Below, piece by piece: positions 17,043 through 24,295 of a stretch of DNA of 35,342 bases. The stretch covers positions 1 through 35,342 of the forward strand of contig CALQGY020000026.1 of assembly GCA_943330235.2 (NCBI GenBank), given 5' to 3'. This DNA is from Candidatus Kuenenia stuttgartensis (lineage in GTDB: Bacteria; Gemmatimonadota; Gemmatimonadetes; Gemmatimonadales; Gemmatimonadaceae). The notes under the pieces were generated by a model. It saw only the letters and a list, made by a program, of their open reading frames with translations. It made no database searches and was not told where the DNA came from. The translations under genes and the position numbers were made by a program. Numbering within the stretch: the first letter of the stretch is position 1; every line of letters starts with the position of its first letter.

Positions 17043-17588
17043 ATGCGCGGTCTTCGTCTGCGGTCGTCGCTCCTGTCGTCACTCTCGCTCGGCCTAGGCA
17101 TCGCCCTGCCCTGGCTCCTGCCGACGCCCCTGCGGGCGCAGAGCGCACCGCAGAGCGCACCAACGAGGGTCTCTGACAGCGCCGCGGTCGTCGGTGTCGC
17201 TGAGTCCCTGCTCCGTGCCATCTCCACGCGTGACACCACACTCGCGCGGCGGCTGATGGTGCCGGGGGCGCAGTTGGCCAGTATCCCGGATCCGGCGGGG
17301 CCAACGACCGCCAGCCGCACGCAGGGCGACAGCGCCTTCATGGCCACGTTGGCTAATGGGACCCAGCGCTATCTCGAGCGGATGTGGAGCCCGTCCGTGT
17401 TCCTTCAGGGGTCGCTGGCGCTTGTCCACGCGGCATACGACTTCCATCTGGACGGCGTGTTCTCGCACTGTGGCGTGGATACGTTCACGCTGGTCCGATC
17501 GCGCGGCGAATGGCGCATCACGCACGTCGCGTACACCACGCAGCGCGCCGGTTGCGCACCGAGTCCGCTGGGGCCTCCTCGGGACTGA
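17043..17588 (+). CDS. Secreted NTF2-like (SnoaL/DUF4440-type) small protein
   Basis: The product is 181 aa. The signal peptide ends PLRAQS near residue 34. The mature part follows the cone-shaped NTF2-like pattern: a first helix with VAESLLRAISTRDTTLARRLM, then sheets with SLALVHAAYDFHLDGVFSHCGVDTFTLVRSRGEWRITHVAYT, the last stretch being typical of DUF4440/SnoaL-like proteins. The catalytic or ligand role is unknown; members range from enzymes to binding modules. A 12-bp in-frame duplication (17137-17160) encodes repeated QSAP near the signal cleavage site. The start at 17043 is followed directly by the signal peptide; earlier in-frame starts lie inside the divergent neighbour. The gene ends before a repeat-filled gap. 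Confidence 0.82.
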   Translation: MRGLRLRSSLLSSLSLGLGIALPWLLPTPLRAQSAPQSAPTRVSDSAAVVGVAESLLRAISTRDTTLARRLMVPGAQLASIPDPAGPTTASRTQGDSAFMATLANGTQRYLERMWSPSVFLQGSLALVHAAYDFHLDGVFSHCGVDTFTLVRSRGEWRITHVAYTTQRAGCAPSPLGPPRD

Positions 17589-17660
17589 CGGGATCGGGCG
17601 TGGCCCGTCGCGGGAACGGGCGCTCGTAATCTCGCGCGGCCGCTTGTTGGAACAGCCTTA

Positions 17661-17712
17661 CGCGGAAACGCACGGAAACAGCACGGAAACGGCACGGAAA
17701 CGGCACGGAACC
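17661..17712. repeat. 11-bp tandem array with core GCACGGAAAC
   Basis: About five head-to-tail units of 10-11 bp share the core GCACGGAAAC, exact at 17670, 17681 and 17692 and with one change at 17703. The core is the reverse complement of GTTTCCGTGC, which occurs once in each copy of the neighbouring 59-bp repeat. The array belongs to the 402-bp stretch 17589-17990 between converging genes, which holds no credible coding gene. Confidence 0.9.
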
Positions 17713-17738
17713 ACTGGGATGGACAAATGCGGGCATTC

Positions 17739-17986
17739 GAGGCAGTGCGCGGGAGTAGGATCCAGCGGTTTCCTGTTCTTCCCGCGCGTTTCCGTGCGAG
17801 GCAGTGCGCTGGCGCATGATCCCGTCGTTTCCTGTTCCTCCCGCGCGTTTCCGTGCGAGGCAGTGCGCTGGCGAATGATCCCGTCGTTTCCTGTGCTTCC
17901 CGCGCGTTTCCGTGCGAGGCCGTGCGCTGGCGCATGATCCCGCAGTTTCCTGTGCTTCCCGCGCGTTTCCGTGCGAGGCAGTGCGC
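17739..17986. repeat. 59-bp tandem repeat, about 4.2 copies
   Basis: Full copies start at 17768, 17827 and 17886, a fourth (42 bp) runs from 17945 to 17986, and a diverged half-copy occupies 17739-17767. Copies differ at only about one to four positions, so the expansion is recent or homogenised. The unit has GTTTCC at its positions 1 and 21. Because 59 is not a multiple of three, long open frames crossing it are repeat artefacts. The array ends four bases from the MOSC stop codon and would form that gene's 3' untranslated region. Confidence 0.93.
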
Positions 17987-17990
17987 CGTC

Positions 17991-18470
17991 TCAGCCGGTG
18001 TGCGCCCCGTCCCACGTGACCGCGTCACCGACGCTGATGATGCCGTCATCCAGCACGATGGCGAAGGCGCCGCCGCCCCAGTTGGGGCGCATCACGGCTT
18101 GGAGTCCATCGAGCACTTCGTCCATCTGGTGACAGGGTTTCGTCTCGCCGGCGATTTCGAGACGCACCCGGCCAACGCGGAGAATGCGACCGCGCGAGTT
18201 GGCCAGATCACAGCCACGCACCAACAAGTTGGCGCGGCGTGACGAGGGATCGAGTGCCGCCCCCAACGTGGCCATATGCGCCTCCCAGCGCTCCGCCTCG
18301 ATCAGGGTGACCTGACGCCGTCCGCCCTGATTCGCGCTGCCGACCAGGCCACGATTGGCGCGGAGCGCTGCCTGCGGCACGAAGTCCATTGGCCCGCGCT
18401 TGGCACGCTTGATCCAAATACGCTCCAACGTGCCCCCCGAGAGATCGCCGCGTTCCGAGGTCCCGCTCAC
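17991..18470 (-). CDS. MOSC-domain protein
   Basis: The product is 159 aa, essentially one MOSC (molybdenum cofactor sulfurase C-terminal) domain. The recognisable core includes LERIWIKRAKRGPM, RQVTLIEAERWE, NLLVRGCDL and the late block AGETKPCHQMDEVLDGL with the conserved cysteine. MOSC proteins bind or transfer sulfur, usually with molybdenum cofactor enzymes; stand-alone members such as YiiM are linked to detoxification of N-hydroxylated compounds. The substrate here is not known. The GTG start at 18470 overlaps the tyrA stop (GTGA) with GGAG seven bases upstream, so the two genes are translationally coupled although no pathway link is known. The stop lies four bases from the 59-bp array. 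Confidence 0.9.
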   Translation of the reverse strand: MSGTSERGDLSGGTLERIWIKRAKRGPMDFVPQAALRANRGLVGSANQGGRRQVTLIEAERWEAHMATLGAALDPSSRRANLLVRGCDLANSRGRILRVGRVRLEIAGETKPCHQMDEVLDGLQAVMRPNWGGGAFAIVLDDGIISVGDAVTWDGAHTG

Positions 18471-19603
18471 GCGCGCTCCACGATGCGATCAATGAGGAAG
18501 CTGGACTGCTCCAGCGCCTCGTCGGTGAACGCCCCGAAGAATGCACGGACGTCTTCGAACAGCACCGAAAACGCCTGCTGGTCGCCGCTGGCGATGACCG
18601 TGGCCAGCTCCCGGGCCGCCTCGCGAAAGGTGTCGGTGACGGCACCGGTGCCCGCGTTTCGCATCTCGATGGGTCCGTAGAGCCGAGGGTCCTGCGCGAA
18701 GTGCCGTGCCGCCACGTAGAGCTCCAGCAAATACGCCGGCGAGGTAAACGGCATGGTCTCCGCCAGCGGCACGCCCAACCTGGCCAGCGTGAGCCCAAGC
18801 ACCTGTGTCTGGAAGTGCGTCAACACCTGCACCACCGACATCGCCCGATCGTGCTGCATTGGCGTGGTTTCGGTGACCAGCAGCCCGCGTGCGGAGAAGG
18901 TGTGCGCCACCCAATCCGCCCACGCGTCGCCGCGCGCTCGGCACACCACCATGCGCTGTCCCTGCACAGAATGCACACCCGGACCGAACATGGGGTGCGT
19001 TCCGACGACGCTGGCCCGCGTGCTGGCCAGCATCTGCGCGACCGGCGCGTCCTTCAGCGACGTGATGTCCATCAGCAACGCATCCTCGCGCACCAGCGGT
19101 CCCACTTCGGCGATCACGCGCTCGGTGGCCTCAATCGGCACCGCGATGACCACGACATCAGCCTGCGGCGCCGCCTCGGCCGCGGACATCGCGGTGTCGC
19201 GATCGACGATGAGGACCTGATGCCCCATGTCGCCGAACAGCCGCGCCAAGAGTGCGCCCATCTTCCCGTGTCCACCGATGACGGCCACAATGCGCGTGGC
19301 CTCGTCCACCGGGACTTCCGCGCGCAGCGCCGCCTGATGATCGCGGCTGGAACGCAGCAGGACGCGGAAAATCGATTCGATCTCACCGGCGGGCAGTCCG
19401 AGCTCGCGCGCGCGCTCACGACGATCGTCCAGCACTTCGCGCTCGCGGCGCGCATCGCGGATGCGCACGCCATGCTCGCGCTTGTACGCGGCGACCTCGG
19501 CCACCAGCGACATGCGGCGTGCCATAATCTGCAGGAGATCGCGATCGAGCGCGTCGATCATGGCGCGCAGGACGGGCAGTGCGCGCGGCGTGGGATCCGT
19601 CAT
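18467..19603 (-). CDS. tyrA: Bifunctional chorismate mutase / prephenate dehydrogenase (T-protein)
   Basis: The product is 378 aa. The chorismate mutase AroQ-type domain (about 8-95) has IDALDRDLLQIMARRMSLVAEVAAYKRE and turns chorismate into prephenate. The dehydrogenase domain (about 104-378) has the dinucleotide motif GGHGKMG (110-116), VVGTHPMFGPGV and the tail block HFAQDPRLYGPIEM; it oxidises prephenate to 4-hydroxyphenylpyruvate for tyrosine. Fusion order and sequence are those of the enteric T-protein. The 222-bp gap upstream (19604-19825) presumably holds its promoter; I see no clear elements there apart from an 18-codon frame ending across the tyrA ATG, which lacks aromatic codons. 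No Shine-Dalgarno sequence is evident. The downstream MOSC gene overlaps it. Confidence 0.95.
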   Translation of the reverse strand: MTDPTPRALPVLRAMIDALDRDLLQIMARRMSLVAEVAAYKREHGVRIRDARREREVLDDRRERARELGLPAGEIESIFRVLLRSSRDHQAALRAEVPVDEATRIVAVIGGHGKMGALLARLFGDMGHQVLIVDRDTAMSAAEAAPQADVVVIAVPIEATERVIAEVGPLVREDALLMDITSLKDAPVAQMLASTRASVVGTHPMFGPGVHSVQGQRMVVCRARGDAWADWVAHTFSARGLLVTETTPMQHDRAMSVVQVLTHFQTQVLGLTLARLGVPLAETMPFTSPAYLLELYVAARHFAQDPRLYGPIEMRNAGTGAVTDTFREAARELATVIASGDQQAFSVLFEDVRAFFGAFTDEALEQSSFLIDRIVERA

Positions 19604-19825
19604 GAAGGGCTCGTGTGCATGGGCGCGGATACCTGAGAAACCGTGGACGGGTTCATGTCACCAGCCCGGCGACGGCGGTCCATCGAGCGGCCGTTCCGGA
19701 TACCACTATCGTTGCCTTGATCGAAGTCCTGATCAACCGCAGACGCCGCACCGGGCCAGGACGCGCACCGCAGTACCGCCTATGAAGGTAGCGCGCCAAC
19801 GGCGGAAGTCAGTGGCCGGAACGCG

Positions 19826-21412
19826 CTACCGGGTCCAGATCACGATACTGCCGCAGCCGCTCAATCCCACCTGAAACTGCGGCGGCACCTGCGTGGCGGA
19901 GTAGATCTCAATGGCGGCAATCTCGTTCGGACGCACGAACGCATCGAGATCGGTGCCCGACAGATCGGAAATGGCCTGACCGTTGATGAACATCGAGGGC
20001 GCGCAACGATCAGAGAACGTGCCGCGCATCATGATGGACTCCGCCACATCGCTGCCCTCACCGAAGTACACACCGGGCATATTGCGGAAAATATCCGTCG
20101 TCGCGTACACCTGGCGTCTGGCGAGATCCGTGATGGACAGGAAGCGCCCGTTCCCCTGCCGGCGTCGCTCCTGAAAGCCCAGCAGATTCAGATTGAGCGC
20201 GCGCGAAGCCACGACCTTCATCGTGTCCAGGACGGCCTTGATGGTGGTGAGTTCCACACGAATCGGCGCCGCGTCAGCGATGACATCCACCGTGCGGCGG
20301 TCGGGATAGAGCCCAACGGCTCGCACCTCGAGCGTCCGCGTACCCGTCGGCGCCTCAGACAGCGTCCATTCGCCGCGCTCATTCGTGCGCGTGCGCGGAC
20401 CGTTCACGATACTGACCTCCGCGTTGATGAGCGGGCGATGCCCCTCTGCCTTGAAGACGGTACCGCTGAGCCGCCCGTCGCCAACGTGCACAGCCAACAC
20501 GGCCGGTGACACGGCTCGTGACACGGCCGGTGACACGGCCCGTGACACGGAGTCCATGCGCACGGCACTGTCGCGCGGCACCACCATGCGAGCCACCGTG
20601 TGCGCCACGCCCAGATAGAGCTCGCGGCGCACGAGCGGCTCGGCGCCCAGATGCAGCTCGACGACATCGGTGCTGTCCGCGCCGCGACGCGCCATCAGCA
20701 TGATGGTGCCGGGGCTCGGCATGTTGCACAGGGCGAACCAGCCAGTGCCCAGCGTGGTGCTCAGACGACGCGGACTGCGGCGGGTGAATCCGCCGGTGCC
20801 GAGGGTGAGCTCCATCCATTCGCCGCTGACGGTGACTTCACTGGCCGGCAGCAGCGTGGCGGCATCACGCACGAGACCCATCACGACCGCGCCGGAGTTC
20901 TCTGCCGTCGTGGGTCCGCAGATTGCGCGGCGGACGGTCGACGCCGACGGTACGGCGAGATCGGCGCGCAGATCCGCGTCGCTGCCCACCGCGATGTCGC
21001 GGAGGAGCGGATCCAAACCGAGCGAATCGAGCATCGGATGATAAAAGCCCAACGTATAGCGCCCGGCGGGTACGTCACGAAACGCAAAGTCGCCGAGCGA
21101 GTCCGCGACTTCAGTGTGCGCAAAGCGCTCCACACTGTCCGCGGCGACCAGCTGGACGAGCGCACCGGCCAGTGGCACGCGGCCGATGCTGTCCCGCACG
21201 GTACCGCGCACCGTGACGCCGCGCATGGTCACGCCACGCCGCGTGATGTCGAGCGTGGCGCGTCCCCGTGTCTCGAGGACGCGCGCCGCGACCGCATCCA
21301 TCGGTATCACGCGCGGTGTGACACGCGGTGTGACACGCGGTGTGACACGCCCCTGCTGCGCCGACACGCGGTGCGCGCACAGCAGAAGCAGGAGGAGTGT
21401 CAGGCGTTGCAT
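19826..21412 (-). CDS. Carboxypeptidase-regulatory plus TonB-plug-like protein without barrel (long form)
   Basis: The product is 528 aa from the ATG at 21412, five bases after the mutase stop. The signal peptide ends HRVSAQQ. Three carboxypeptidase-regulatory-like segments follow (about 64-150, 178-260 and 314-390; for example GTVRDSIGRVPLAGALV and GTVFKAEGHRPLINAEVSI), then a plug-like C-terminal domain (about 410-528) with DIFRNMPGVYF, FINGQA and EIAAIEIYSA. It ends QVGLSGCGSIVIWTR with no barrel. C470 and C520 match C221 and C270 of the protein at 16121-16966, with 50 versus 49 residues between them. Two in-frame 12-bp repeats encode (RVTP)n after the signal peptide and a (SRAVSPAV)n linker. 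It is a paralogue of the shorter gene, with an unknown role in the cell envelope. Confidence 0.85.
   Translation of the reverse strand: MQRLTLLLLLLCAHRVSAQQGRVTPRVTPRVTPRVIPMDAVAARVLETRGRATLDITRRGVTMRGVTVRGTVRDSIGRVPLAGALVQLVAADSVERFAHTEVADSLGDFAFRDVPAGRYTLGFYHPMLDSLGLDPLLRDIAVGSDADLRADLAVPSASTVRRAICGPTTAENSGAVVMGLVRDAATLLPASEVTVSGEWMELTLGTGGFTRRSPRRLSTTLGTGWFALCNMPSPGTIMLMARRGADSTDVVELHLGAEPLVRRELYLGVAHTVARMVVPRDSAVRMDSVSRAVSPAVSRAVSPAVLAVHVGDGRLSGTVFKAEGHRPLINAEVSIVNGPRTRTNERGEWTLSEAPTGTRTLEVRAVGLYPDRRTVDVIADAAPIRVELTTIKAVLDTMKVVASRALNLNLLGFQERRRQGNGRFLSITDLARRQVYATTDIFRNMPGVYFGEGSDVAESIMMRGTFSDRCAPSMFINGQAISDLSGTDLDAFVRPNEIAAIEIYSATQVPPQFQVGLSGCGSIVIWTR
20497..20550. repeat. In-frame 12-bp tandem repeat, 4.5 copies
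   Basis: Units of the form ACACGGCYCGTG or ACACGGCCGGTG start at 20497, 20509, 20521 and 20533, with a half unit after. They encode the linker SRAVSPAVSRAVSPAV in the long plug protein, so length can vary without frameshift. The word GTGACACGG is close to the core of the other 12-bp repeat in this gene. Confidence 0.9.
21313..21348. repeat. In-frame 12-bp tandem repeat, three perfect copies
   Basis: GCGGTGTGACAC occurs at 21313, 21325 and 21337, with a degenerate copy before it. It encodes RVTP repeats just after the signal peptide of the long plug protein. Confidence 0.9.
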
Positions 21413-21417
21413 CGCGA

Positions 21418-23013
21418 CTACATGGTGGGCTGGTACCGGCCCCACACGCGCTCCAGCGTGTCGGCGACTTCGCCGACGCTGGCGCGCGCGCGGACCGCAT
21501 CGATAATACGCGGCATGAGTTCGCGGCGTGCTCCCACGTGCGACGGCAAGTAGTCCACCGCGCAATCACCGATGGCGGCGAGCGTGGCGGCAAGTACGCC
21601 GGCATCGCGTGCGGCTTTCACACGCGCCAACTGCGCGACCTGCTCGCGTTCCAACGAGGAGAAGTCGGGCGCCGGGATGATTGGCGGATCCTGCCCATCG
21701 CCGAACTTGTTGACGCCCACCACCACCGTCTCGCCGGCCTCTACGCGCAGTTGATACTCGTACGCGCTGCGACCGATCTCCTCCTGGAAGAATCCCGCCT
21801 TGATGGCTTCGGCCGCGCCACCGAGCGCATCCACCTTGGCGATGAGCTCCACGGCACGCGCTTCGACGGCGTCGGTGAGTTGCTCGACGTACCAACTGCC
21901 CGCCAGCGGATCCACCGTTTGCGATACGCCCGACTCGTAGCCCACAATTTGCTGCGTGCGGAGCGCGAGCGTGGCCGCGTCGGCGGTGGGTAACGCCAGT
22001 GCTTCGTCGTACCCGTTGGTGTGCAACGACTGCGTCCCGCCCAGCGCGGCGGCCAACGCCTGCACTGTCACGCGCACCACGTTGTTCAGTGGCTGCTGTG
22101 CGGTCAGCGTCACGCCGCCGGTCTGCGTGTGGAACCGGAGACGGCAGCTGTTGTCGTTGGCGCCGAACCGTTCGCGCATGATGCGCGCCCACAGGCGCCG
22201 CGCCGCGCGGAACTTGGCGACTTCCTCGAAGAGATCACTGTGCGCCGCGAAGAAGAAGGACAGGCGCGGGGCGAAGGCATCAACGTGCAATCCGGCATCG
22301 ACGGCCTGCTGCACATATGCGATGGCATCGGCGAACGTGAAGGCCACCTCCTGCACCGCCGTACTGCCCGCTTCGCGGATGTGATATCCCGAAATGGAAA
22401 TAGGATTCCATTGCGGCACCTCGGCGGCGGCGAAACGAAACATCTCGGCCGTCAGCGCCATGGACGGCGACGGCGGATAGATGTACGTCCCGCGCGCGAT
22501 GTATTCCTTGAGAATATCGTTCTGCACCGTGCCCGAGAGCGCTGACCGGTCAATGCCGCGCTCCTCGGCCACCACGATGTACATCGCCAGCAACGTGCAC
22601 GCGGTCGCGTTGATCGTCATGCTCGTGGAGACTTTGTCGAGCGGGATATCGGCCAGTAGCGTGTGCAGGTCTTCGACGGTGTCGATGGCCACACCCACGC
22701 GTCCCACTTCCCCCGACGCACGCGGCGAGTCAGAATCGATGCCCATCTGCGTGGGCAGATCGAAGGCAACGCTCAGTCCCGTTTGTCCGGCGGCCAGCAA
22801 CAGCTTGAAGCGCTCGTTGGTGGAGGTCGCCGTACCGAAGCCGGCGTACTGCCGCATGGTCCACAGGCGCCCGCGATACATGGTGGGCTGCACGCCGCGC
22901 GTGAACGGGAACTGCCCCGGATCACCGAGGTCACGTGCGTAGTCCGTGTGAACGTCGTCCGGACGAACAACCGTCGGGACAGGAATGCCAGAGGGGGAGA
23001 GTCGATCAGTCAT
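21418..23013 (-). CDS. Methylmalonyl-CoA mutase large (catalytic) subunit
   Basis: The product is 531 aa from the ATG at 23013; a longer frame upstream is not family-like. It covers the substrate-binding TIM-barrel of acyl-CoA mutases and stops before the cobalamin-binding domain, as in split two-subunit (mcmA1/mcmA2-like) enzymes; no DxHxxG motif is present. The family blocks [30 protein letters not shown] and [12 protein letters not shown] are intact. Residues aligned by eye with Tyr89, Arg207 and His244 of the Propionibacterium enzyme are conserved ([19 protein letters not shown]), favouring methylmalonyl-CoA over isobutyryl-CoA. It interconverts methylmalonyl-CoA and succinyl-CoA using adenosylcobalamin. 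The small subunit must be elsewhere. It lies 74 bp after fbp with a strong hairpin between. No Shine-Dalgarno sequence is clear. Confidence 0.93.
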   Translation of the reverse strand: MTDRLSPSGIPVPTVVRPDDVHTDYARDLGDPGQFPFTRGVQPTMYRGRLWTMRQYAGFGTATSTNERFKLLLAAGQTGLSVAFDLPTQMGIDSDSPRASGEVGRVGVAIDTVEDLHTLLADIPLDKVSTSMTINATACTLLAMYIVVAEERGIDRSALSGTVQNDILKEYIARGTYIYPPSPSMALTAEMFRFAAAEVPQWNPISISGYHIREAGSTAVQEVAFTFADAIAYVQQAVDAGLHVDAFAPRLSFFFAAHSDLFEEVAKFRAARRLWARIMRERFGANDNSCRLRFHTQTGGVTLTAQQPLNNVVRVTVQALAAALGGTQSLHTNGYDEALALPTADAATLALRTQQIVGYESGVSQTVDPLAGSWYVEQLTDAVEARAVELIAKVDALGGAAEAIKAGFFQEEIGRSAYEYQLRVEAGETVVVGVNKFGDGQDPPIIPAPDFSSLEREQVAQLARVKAARDAGVLAATLAAIGDCAVDYLPSHVGARRELMPRIIDAVRARASVGEVADTLERVWGRYQPTM

Positions 23014-23050
23014 TTGGTCAATGTAGCGCACCGCACTCGAACTCCTAAGT

Positions 23051-23079
23051 ACCGGGTACCCGACGCGCGGGTACCCGGT
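23051..23079 (-). terminator. Perfect 11-bp hairpin between fbp and the mutase gene
   Basis: ACCGGGTACCC and its exact complement flank a seven-base loop, eight bases after the fbp stop on the minus strand. No T run follows, so it is not a classical intrinsic terminator. It may be a partial terminator, an RNA-stabilising 3' hairpin or a protein site between the two genes. Confidence 0.55.
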
Positions 23080-23087
23080 CCTTCGCG

Positions 23088-24143
23088 TCAACTGGCGGCG
23101 AGATCGTCTTCGCGCAACTGATGACGACGATCCGGCGTCGGCAACGGGAACTCGGCCACTGTTTCCACTTCGGCCTTGCTGCCGAGATACAACGGCGTGC
23201 GCTGATGCAGTTCGGTCGCTTCGACATCGAGAATGCGCTTGTGTCCATCGGTGGCCATGCCGCCGGCCTGTTCGGCAATGAACGCCAACGGATTCGCTTC
23301 ATACAGCAGCCGCAGCTTGCCCTTAGGCGACTTCGCGTTGGCGGGATAACAGAAGACACCACCACCCAGCAAGTTGCGGTGGAAGTCGGCCACCAGCGAT
23401 CCCACGTAGCGCACGTTCAGTGGCTTGCGATGACCATCCATCCCGCGATAGCGACGCATCAGCGCGCGCGTGGGCTCCGGCCAATCCTGCTCGTACGCAT
23501 CGTTGACCGACAAATACCGCGCACGCTCGGGGATACGGATGTCCGGATGCGAGAGTAGGAATTCACCGATGGACGGATCGAGGGTGAAGCCGTGTGCGCC
23601 CTGTCCTGTGGTATAGACCATCATCGTGCTGGAGCCGTAGATGACGTAGCCCGCGGCCACCTGACGCCGCCCCGGCTGCAGCATGTCTTCCATCTCGCCG
23701 CGCGTGCCACGCGTGATCTTCTGATACACGGAGAAGATCGTGCCCACCGGCACGTTCACATCAATGTTGCTGGACCCGTCGAGCGGATCGAAGAGCAGCA
23801 CGTACTTGCCCGAGCGAAAGCCTTCCGGGATGTGGATGATGTCCGGCTCTTCCTCGGACGCCATCGCGCAGAGACGACCACCGTGATCGAACGCCTTGAC
23901 GATGATTTCATTGGCGATGACATCGAGCTTCTGCTGAACCTCGCCCTGCACGTTGACGTCGCTGGTGGCGCCGAGGATATCGACCAGGCCCGCACTGCGG
24001 ACCTTGTTCGCGATCATCTTGCCGGCGAGCGCCATGTCATACAGGATCCCGGACAACTCGCCCGTGGCGTCGGGGAACTTCCGCTCCTGCTCGATGATGT
24101 AGCGTTCAATGGTGACGACAGACGTCGCGGTATGCTTGACCAC
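23088..24143 (-). CDS. fbp: Fructose-1,6-bisphosphatase, class I
   Basis: The product is 351 aa. It removes the 1-phosphate of fructose 1,6-bisphosphate, the committed step of gluconeogenesis. The metal and substrate site [11 protein letters not shown] (118-128) with D119 and D122, the acidic loop SEEEPD (96-101) and the C-terminal block [15 protein letters not shown] identify class I. The GTG start at 24143 is chosen because GAGGAG lies seven bases upstream and the family N-terminus follows directly. An ATG at 24299 overlapping the comEC stop would add 52 residues with no family resemblance and has no ribosome site. A perfect 11-bp direct repeat sits 75-96 bp upstream. Co-location with methylmalonyl-CoA mutase, which feeds succinyl-CoA, could reflect growth on propionyl-type substrates, but this is inference. 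Confidence 0.95.
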   Translation of the reverse strand: MVKHTATSVVTIERYIIEQERKFPDATGELSGILYDMALAGKMIANKVRSAGLVDILGATSDVNVQGEVQQKLDVIANEIIVKAFDHGGRLCAMASEEEPDIIHIPEGFRSGKYVLLFDPLDGSSNIDVNVPVGTIFSVYQKITRGTRGEMEDMLQPGRRQVAAGYVIYGSSTMMVYTTGQGAHGFTLDPSIGEFLLSHPDIRIPERARYLSVNDAYEQDWPEPTRALMRRYRGMDGHRKPLNVRYVGSLVADFHRNLLGGGVFCYPANAKSPKGKLRLLYEANPLAFIAEQAGGMATDGHKRILDVEATELHQRTPLYLGSKAEVETVAEFPLPTPDRRHQLREDDLAAS

Positions 24144-24150
24144 GGGCAGA

Positions 24151-24156
24151 CTCCTC
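24151..24156 (-). promoter_or_regulatory. Ribosome binding site of fbp
   Basis: GAGGAG on the minus strand lies seven bases before the GTG at 24143. It decides the fbp start against an ATG 156 bp further upstream. Confidence 0.8.
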
Positions 24157-24217
24157 GGGGCGAGAGATGCAGCGCTGTCGACCGCGAGCCGAGGGGCTGC
24201 GGATGACACGGCTCCAG

Positions 24218-24239
24218 AATACGTCGAAAATACGTCGAA
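24218..24239. repeat. 11-bp direct repeat upstream of fbp
   Basis: AATACGTCGAA occurs twice head to tail (24218-24228, 24229-24239). It is AT-richer than its surroundings and lies in the 152 bp between comEC and the fbp start, where a promoter is expected. Two sites one helical turn apart could be bound by one regulator; no regulator is known. Confidence 0.6.
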
Positions 24240-24295
24240 ATCGATTACGGGAACTGCCCAAAAGACGGACAGCGGCGCTCTGCTCAAACTGACGA

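Noticed and set aside
17739..17986. CRISPR-like array
   Set aside because: The units are contiguous near-identical 59-bp copies with no unique spacers, and no cas gene is present.
17405..18049. Minus-strand open frames of 165-214 codons across the 59-bp array
   Set aside because: They are translations of the repeat (recurring ASHGNARE-like words); 59 is not a multiple of three, so the frame shifts each copy, and they run into real genes.
19600..19656. An 18-codon leader-peptide-like frame whose stop overlaps the tyrA start
   Set aside because: It contains no Tyr, Phe or Trp codons and no attenuator hairpins are visible, so an attenuation role is unsupported.
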